A stretch of 9,142 nt of DNA. Source: Sulfurospirillum sp964441765. Its GTDB lineage: Bacteria; Campylobacterota; Campylobacteria; Campylobacterales; Sulfurospirillaceae. Shown piece by piece: positions 5,124 to 9,142 of the stretch; position 1 is the first letter of the stretch; every line of letters begins with the position of its first letter. Location: assembly GCA_964441765.1 (NCBI GenBank), contig CAYTVI010000076.1:1-9142 (forward strand), written 5' to 3'. The translations under genes and the position numbers were made by a program. The notes under the pieces are model-generated. The model saw only the letters and a program-made list of their open reading frames with translations. It was not told the origin of the DNA and did not search any database.

Positions 5124-5164
5124 TTACATGTAAGGATTTTTCCTTACATGTAAGGCTCTTTTTT
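5124..5164 (+). terminator. Hairpin terminator after bfr, built from two TTACATGTAA copies
   Basis: Left arm TTACATGTAAGGA (5124-5136), a TTTT loop, and the exact reverse complement at 5141-5153 make a 13-bp stem. It is followed by GGCTCTTTTTT. It begins 6 bases after the bfr stop. Each arm contains a full palindrome TTACATGTAA (5124-5133 and 5144-5153), so each arm is also self-complementary. The T tract lies only on the plus-strand side, so it serves bfr rather than the opposite strand. Confidence 0.82.
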
Positions 5165-5168
5165 AAGC

Positions 5169-5174
5169 TATACT
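5169..5174 (+). promoter_or_regulatory. Candidate -10 box of rhtA, giving a nearly leaderless mRNA
   Basis: TATACT (5 of 6 to TATAAT), preceded by a T-rich stretch that is also the tail of the bfr terminator. The expected start point is at about 5181-5182, one or two bases before the rhtA ATG at 5183. No Shine-Dalgarno sequence is present between them. Confidence 0.5.
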
Positions 5175-5182
5175 TTCACACC

Positions 5183-6040
5183 ATGAAAAATCAACCCATA
5201 CAACAACAAACAGGCTTAGGCATCCTTGCCCTTTTTGGCTCCAGTCTTAGTGTCAACGCAGGTGCGGCATTTGCCAAACACCTTTTCCCTATCGTTGGAG
5301 CATCAGGCATGACGACGTTACGCATAGGATTTGCCGCACTTTTTTTGATGTTTGTCTCTTATGTATGGAAAAAAAAGCCCTCTAAGCCACATGATTATAA
5401 AACGCTTCTTCTTTATGGGGCGATTTTAGGCATGATGAATCTTCTTATCTACCAAGCGTTTGCGAGGATTCCTATTGGCATTGCGATTGCTATTGAAATC
5501 TTAGGTCCGCTTGCAGTTGTTTTAGCCAATGCAAAGCGTTTTATTGACTTTGTCTGGTTTGCGCTCGCTCTTGCGGGTCTTGCTCTTTTTTTGCCGCTCA
5601 AAGCGAGTGAAACTTCTTTGGATATCATCGGTATTTTATATGCGATTGGTGCGGCTGTTGCTTGGGCGCTTTATATTCTTGTCGGAAAAAAACTCTCACG
5701 CGATTCGACCTTAGGCACAGTCGCTATGGGCTTGTTTATCGCGACTTTTGTTGCAGCTCCTTTTGGCATCTATGAAGCGGGAATGACGTTGCTTTCACCC
5801 TCTGTGTTACTCTTTGGTCTTTTGGTCGCTCTTTTTTCAAGTGCGCTTCCTTTTCCTTTGGAGATGGTAGCACTTAAACGCTTGCCCACACACCTCTTTA
5901 GTCTCATCGTCAGTGCCTCTCCCATCATCGCCGCCTTGTGTGGCTGGGTCATCTTAGGAGAAGCGCTTTTGGTGCATCAATGGGTTGCTATTTTTCTCAT
6001 CGTCATTGCTATTGCGGGAAGTACTTCTCAGAAAAAGTAA
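5183..6040 (+). CDS. rhtA: RhtA-type threonine/homoserine exporter (EamA/DMT family)
   Basis: An inner-membrane exporter of 285 residues with about ten hydrophobic helices in two EamA repeats. Similarity to E. coli RhtA runs end to end: GAAFAKHLFPIVGASGMTTLR (25-45, with the same NxGA/FAK-LFP-VGA pattern), GIAIAIEILGPLAV, a DFVW segment, WALYILVGKK, and SALPFPLEMVALKRLPT. RhtA exports threonine and homoserine by proton exchange. Substrate here is inferred from similarity. The start at 5183 gives the same N-terminal length as E. coli RhtA, and no in-frame start lies just upstream. There is no ribosome site. It is separated from bfr by a terminator and converges on the Cache-CheW gene with only 5 bases between stop codons. 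A link to nitrogen fixation is not evident. Confidence 0.87.
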   Translation: MKNQPIQQQTGLGILALFGSSLSVNAGAAFAKHLFPIVGASGMTTLRIGFAALFLMFVSYVWKKKPSKPHDYKTLLLYGAILGMMNLLIYQAFARIPIGIAIAIEILGPLAVVLANAKRFIDFVWFALALAGLALFLPLKASETSLDIIGILYAIGAAVAWALYILVGKKLSRDSTLGTVAMGLFIATFVAAPFGIYEAGMTLLSPSVLLFGLLVALFSSALPFPLEMVALKRLPTHLFSLIVSASPIIAALCGWVILGEALLVHQWVAIFLIVIAIAGSTSQKK

Positions 6041-6045
6041 TTTTA

Positions 6046-8550
6046 TTACTGTATATTTCCTTTTTCAAGCATCAAATAACGCTCAATTTTCAATGGGTCT
6101 AAAATACACAACATCTCTGCTTTTTCCTGACCAATATCAGCTTTAACAATGGCTTTTGTCAAAGTATGCTGTCCCATCATCGCTTGAGAAGTTTCGTCAA
6201 TGCATCGAAGAGGAATCTCAGGACTATCTTGCACCATGTCAATAACAAGTCCAAACGGTTTACCTTCACTTCCTTTTAAAACAATAATACGATGAAATTC
6301 TTTTGAATAGGTAATTTCATGATGGAAGTATTTAGCTAATGACGCAACAGGTATGGTCTTATTTTGCCAAGTTATCATTCCAACATAAATCTCATCACAG
6401 CCTATAACTTGCGTTACATCTTGTCCTTCAAGAGCGGTATATATTTGTTGGCTTTCAATGGCAAATAATGAACCATCCATCCAAAAAGTTGAAAGTTCTA
6501 GTGTCTTTTCGGATGCTCCAATTTTTGGATACAGATAATGCTTTTTGCCATTCTTTTTTATCTCTTGTGCCAAGGCTTCTTTACTGGCAATTTTTATACA
6601 CACGATAGCCACAATATCATTTTTATATCCATCACTGCATTTGTATTCACGATACCCTTTAGAATGTGCCTTACCGATAATATAATAATAATCTCCGATT
6701 AAGACAATATTTTCCTCTGATGAGCAAAATTCACATCGCTGAGATATTTGAATGGAAGGGTTGGTTGAAGCAATAACAGTGTTTGTTTTTGCATCCATAA
6801 ACAAAGCAAATGAGCGCTCATCTGTGCCTACGACATCATGTAGCATCGCTTCAAATTGTGCTTGCGAATCAAAGACAATACCAATACCTCCTTGTGCTTC
6901 TTTGATATGAGGAATAAAAATTGGTGCGCTATATACGTAGGTGTATCCACCATTATACAACTCCGTTTTTTCAAATGGACTCACCACATACTCTTTTGAG
7001 TTCTTAAGAGCAAGTGTCTGTGCAATATAATGAGCTCCAATACGCTTTCCTACCATATGCGCATATTCTTCTTGGCTTACAGCAAGCACATGACCTTGTG
7101 CATCGAACATAAAAAGATTGCTATAAACCGTATAGAGTGAATTAATCGCACTGAGCACTTCTGTAATCTCACTGCCATACTCTTTTCGCACAAAAGGAAA
7201 ATCTTTACGTTCCCTACTTAATGCTTTGATAAAAACAGGACTCAGTGCCCACCACCTACAATCATTAGCACGTTCATAAAGATTTCTATCCATAATATCA
7301 ATCGCAAGTTTCGCTTTAAAAGCAGCGTCATTAATAAATGAAGCCACAACTGTCCAATTTAAATTACTGATAGATTCTTCAAACGTTTTTTTTGTTTGCG
7401 CTCCCGTGCGAGAGATTTCATTTAAAAGCGATTTGGAAAAAGAGTTGTCTCCACTTTTTTGATTAGCAATTTGTACATTGCCATTCCAAATAGTCATATC
7501 AAGCCGTCTTTGAATGGCCTCTGCTTTGGTTGGAATACTGGTAAATTCCTCAGAAAAAAGTGAAGAATTTTTGATGATTTTTACTTGCTCTTCTGTAAAA
7601 GGAATATGTGCTTGTTTTTGCTGAAATGCAAATGACAATGGCATCAATGCATGCCCTTGCCATCCAAGCCCCATAAAGCCTTGATACCCTTTGGTATGCT
7701 GCGTTTTTGCAACATATTCTTGCCCAGAAAAAGGAACAATATCAAATGCTTTTAAAGCTGTTTTTTGAGGTGAGCCTAGCGTATAATGAAAAGGACTACT
7801 GCTGTAAATCGTTTCATTGTGCTCATTTAACAGTAAGATATCTGCCCATTTTTCACCTTGAATAAGGCTTGAAATAATAACACGCATCTCATCTTGAAAT
7901 TTAAATACTAAACACAACACGGCTAATGGTGTACCTTGAGCATCACACACACGATAACTATAAAGTAAACTCTCTTTATCACTCACCAAGGGATAAACAC
8001 CAAAGCTTTCAACATACTCTTTTGAAGTGTGTTGTGCTTCATAAATAAAGCCTTTATCAATGCTCTTACCAAGTTTTTCACTTTTGGTTGAAGCTATCAA
8101 AACACCTTCTAAGTCAAACAACAATACATCACTATAAACACTATATTTTTCGATATAAGCATAAAAACGATTTTGCAAAGAAGGAAGTGCTTTTTTTTGC
8201 GCTTCTTGAGACAGTGCTGCGAAATCGCAGATGATGGTATCCATCGCTAAAAAACCTATATCTGCGGTACGCTCAAAAAGATTTCGTATCAAGATATCAA
8301 TAGCCACTTGGGCTTTAGCGCCTAGTTCAGTCGAAAGCTTTTTGACCGTCTCTTCACATAAGCGTTGTAATAGCTGTTCGGAAAGATTACTAAACGCTTG
8401 TCTTGTCTCAGAGATATCCATGCCAATGTTACTCATCTGTCCTAGCAAAGAGAGTAAATTCCACCTCTCAGAAAGCTGATCAAGGGATTTTTGATAAACA
8501 ACAACTTCAGGAATATAGGCTTTATAACGTGTCGTATAGCTCTCTGTCAT
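6046..8550 (-). CDS. Soluble double-Cache sensor with C-terminal CheW domain
   Basis: An 834-residue protein with no signal peptide or convincing membrane helix, so probably cytoplasmic. It contains two copies of one sensor module: a helical segment (AIDILIRNLFERTADIGFLA, 83-102; LAIDIMDRNLYERANDCRWW, 415-434) followed by a Cache/PAS-like region (about 125-310 and 465-655; compare YSDVLLFDLEGVLIAS with YSNLFMFDAQGHVLAV). Residues about 688-825 form a CheW-like domain (FAIESQQIYTAL, then GMITWQNKTIPVASLAKYF, then RIIVLKG and FGLVIDMV). CheW joins receptors to the kinase CheA, so this protein could bring a ligand or redox signal to the chemotaxis array. There is no methyl-accepting domain. The second module has C606-x2-C609 and C638. 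The ATG at 8550 lies 16 bases after the nifN stop, with GGGAG overlapping that junction, so it is likely cotranscribed with nifN. I know no named gene of this architecture. Confidence 0.82.
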   Translation of the reverse strand: MTESYTTRYKAYIPEVVVYQKSLDQLSERWNLLSLLGQMSNIGMDISETRQAFSNLSEQLLQRLCEETVKKLSTELGAKAQVAIDILIRNLFERTADIGFLAMDTIICDFAALSQEAQKKALPSLQNRFYAYIEKYSVYSDVLLFDLEGVLIASTKSEKLGKSIDKGFIYEAQHTSKEYVESFGVYPLVSDKESLLYSYRVCDAQGTPLAVLCLVFKFQDEMRVIISSLIQGEKWADILLLNEHNETIYSSSPFHYTLGSPQKTALKAFDIVPFSGQEYVAKTQHTKGYQGFMGLGWQGHALMPLSFAFQQKQAHIPFTEEQVKIIKNSSLFSEEFTSIPTKAEAIQRRLDMTIWNGNVQIANQKSGDNSFSKSLLNEISRTGAQTKKTFEESISNLNWTVVASFINDAAFKAKLAIDIMDRNLYERANDCRWWALSPVFIKALSRERKDFPFVRKEYGSEITEVLSAINSLYTVYSNLFMFDAQGHVLAVSQEEYAHMVGKRIGAHYIAQTLALKNSKEYVVSPFEKTELYNGGYTYVYSAPIFIPHIKEAQGGIGIVFDSQAQFEAMLHDVVGTDERSFALFMDAKTNTVIASTNPSIQISQRCEFCSSEENIVLIGDYYYIIGKAHSKGYREYKCSDGYKNDIVAIVCIKIASKEALAQEIKKNGKKHYLYPKIGASEKTLELSTFWMDGSLFAIESQQIYTALEGQDVTQVIGCDEIYVGMITWQNKTIPVASLAKYFHHEITYSKEFHRIIVLKGSEGKPFGLVIDMVQDSPEIPLRCIDETSQAMMGQHTLTKAIVKADIGQEKAEMLCILDPLKIERYLMLEKGNIQ

Positions 8551-8566
8551 GGCTTAGTAATCTCCC

Positions 8567-9142
8567 TTAGTAGTGATGTATAGTTTCAAAATGATGGCTC
8601 AATACATTGGCAAATTCACATAAAAAAGCACAACTTCCTTCATACAAAATATTATTGCGAAGCCCCATGCCTACTTGTTCATAATTTGGAAATCCTCGGA
8701 CTAAAACCGCTTTGTGGTGTTTTCGTGCCAAGCGTTCTGCGTGATAGTTACTGATGATAGCATCATACACGGGAAGCTTTTGTTCAACCTCTTCAAAATC
8801 ACCCACTGCGACATTACATGTAAAAGCGCTTTGAAGTTCTGAACGCTGAGCGATAAAGGCTTCACACATTGCTCCTGCTTCCATTAACGCTTTAGAAATG
8901 CCATACGCGCTGTCGGGTTCATCGGCGATGATGACTTTGGCTTTTCCTAACGAAAAGTGAGTATCTAAAAGAGTGTCTTGCAGACGTGAACGCCATCTTT
9001 GAATGGAACTATGAGGTTTTTTAAGCCCGCAGTAGGCAAGGATTTTTCTATAAAACGCATCGCTGGCTTCCAGTCCCATGACACTATCAAAATGTAGATG
9101 CGTCGTTTGGGCATTTTTTTCCAAAAAAAGCTCTCCGCATTT
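8567..9142 (-). CDS. nifN: NifN, FeMo-cofactor scaffold subunit (3' part, cut by window edge)
   Basis: NifEN is the scaffold on which NifB-co is turned into FeMo-cofactor; NifN is its beta-like subunit. The reading frame is open to the right edge, so only the last 191 residues are seen. They match the end of NifN: MGLEASDAFYRKIL (a 'GL-A-D-F' segment), QRWRSRLQDTLLDTHFSLG, KVIIADEPDSAYGI, a GDFEEVE segment, DAIISNYHAERLARKH, VRGFPNYEQVG, and the terminal YEGSCAFLCEFANVLSHH. The TTG at 9124 is an internal leucine codon, not a start. Nitrogenase MoFe beta (NifK) is less likely because of the RWRSRLQDTLLDTH segment and the C-terminal pattern. It is followed after 16 bases by the Cache-CheW gene rather than by nifX. 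Confidence 0.85.
   Translation of the reverse strand, partial: KCGELFLEKNAQTTHLHFDSVMGLEASDAFYRKILAYCGLKKPHSSIQRWRSRLQDTLLDTHFSLGKAKVIIADEPDSAYGISKALMEAGAMCEAFIAQRSELQSAFTCNVAVGDFEEVEQKLPVYDAIISNYHAERLARKHHKAVLVRGFPNYEQVGMGLRNNILYEGSCAFLCEFANVLSHHFETIHHY
8814..8823. repeat. TTACATGTAA palindrome, copy 5 (inside nifN)
   Basis: A perfect copy of the 10-bp palindrome within nifN, encoding part of A-F-T-C-N-V. It shares the flanking ACAT with the rpoN copy, and the encoded T-C-N-V is the same there. Confidence 0.8.

Noticed and set aside
9122..9124. TTG at 9124 as the start of a small 185-residue gene
   Set aside because: The frame stays open to the window edge and aligns with the interior of NifN; no ribosome site precedes it.

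Overview
The window looks like part of a nitrogen-fixation (nif) gene cluster from an AT-rich member of the Campylobacterota. Sulfurospirillum or a close relative fits best, judging by the short sigma-54 factor, the short nifQ-like protein, GGAAC-type sigma-54 promoter sequence and AGGAG ribosome sites. That assignment is inference; no marker gene is present. A run of exactly 100 N (3048-3147) is an assembly join of unknown true length.

Layout. On the minus strand, read from high to low coordinates, the window opens with the 3' part of nifN (cut by the right edge). After 16 bases follows a large soluble protein (8550-6046) with two Cache-like sensor modules and a C-terminal CheW domain. It converges, with 5 bases between the stop codons, on two plus-strand genes: a bacterioferritin (4611-5117) and an RhtA-type amino-acid exporter (5183-6040), which are separated by a strong hairpin terminator. 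Divergent from bacterioferritin, a tight minus-strand run continues: nifX, the nifX-associated DUF269 gene, nifF (flavodoxin, 3' end lost in the gap), nifW, nifZ, a ferredoxin-fold protein that has lost most cluster ligands, a normal plant-type [2Fe-2S] ferredoxin, rpoN (sigma-54) and a nifQ-like gene.

How they work together. NifN is half of the scaffold on which FeMo-cofactor is built. NifX and its DUF269 partner handle cofactor precursors, and the NifQ-like protein would supply molybdenum. NifW and NifZ help mature or protect the MoFe protein. Flavodoxin and ferredoxin are candidate electron donors to nitrogenase reductase. Sigma-54 would transcribe nif promoters, and a candidate -24/-12 element in front of nifX suggests rpoN may lie in a unit it drives itself. 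Bacterioferritin could buffer iron for the many Fe-S clusters. The Cache-CheW protein could connect a small-molecule or redox signal to the chemotaxis array.

Most notable points: (1) nifN and nifX, usually adjacent, are separated by a sensor/iron/export island; (2) a ferredoxin-like protein retains only one of four cysteine ligands; (3) the 10-bp palindrome TTACATGTAA occurs five times, three times inside genes and twice as the arms of a terminator; (4) a CRP/FNR-like dyad overlaps the candidate sigma-54 promoter of nifX; (5) the exporter gene appears to have an almost leaderless start. No tRNA, rRNA, CRISPR array or insertion sequence is visible, and no non-coding stretch exceeds 300 bases.
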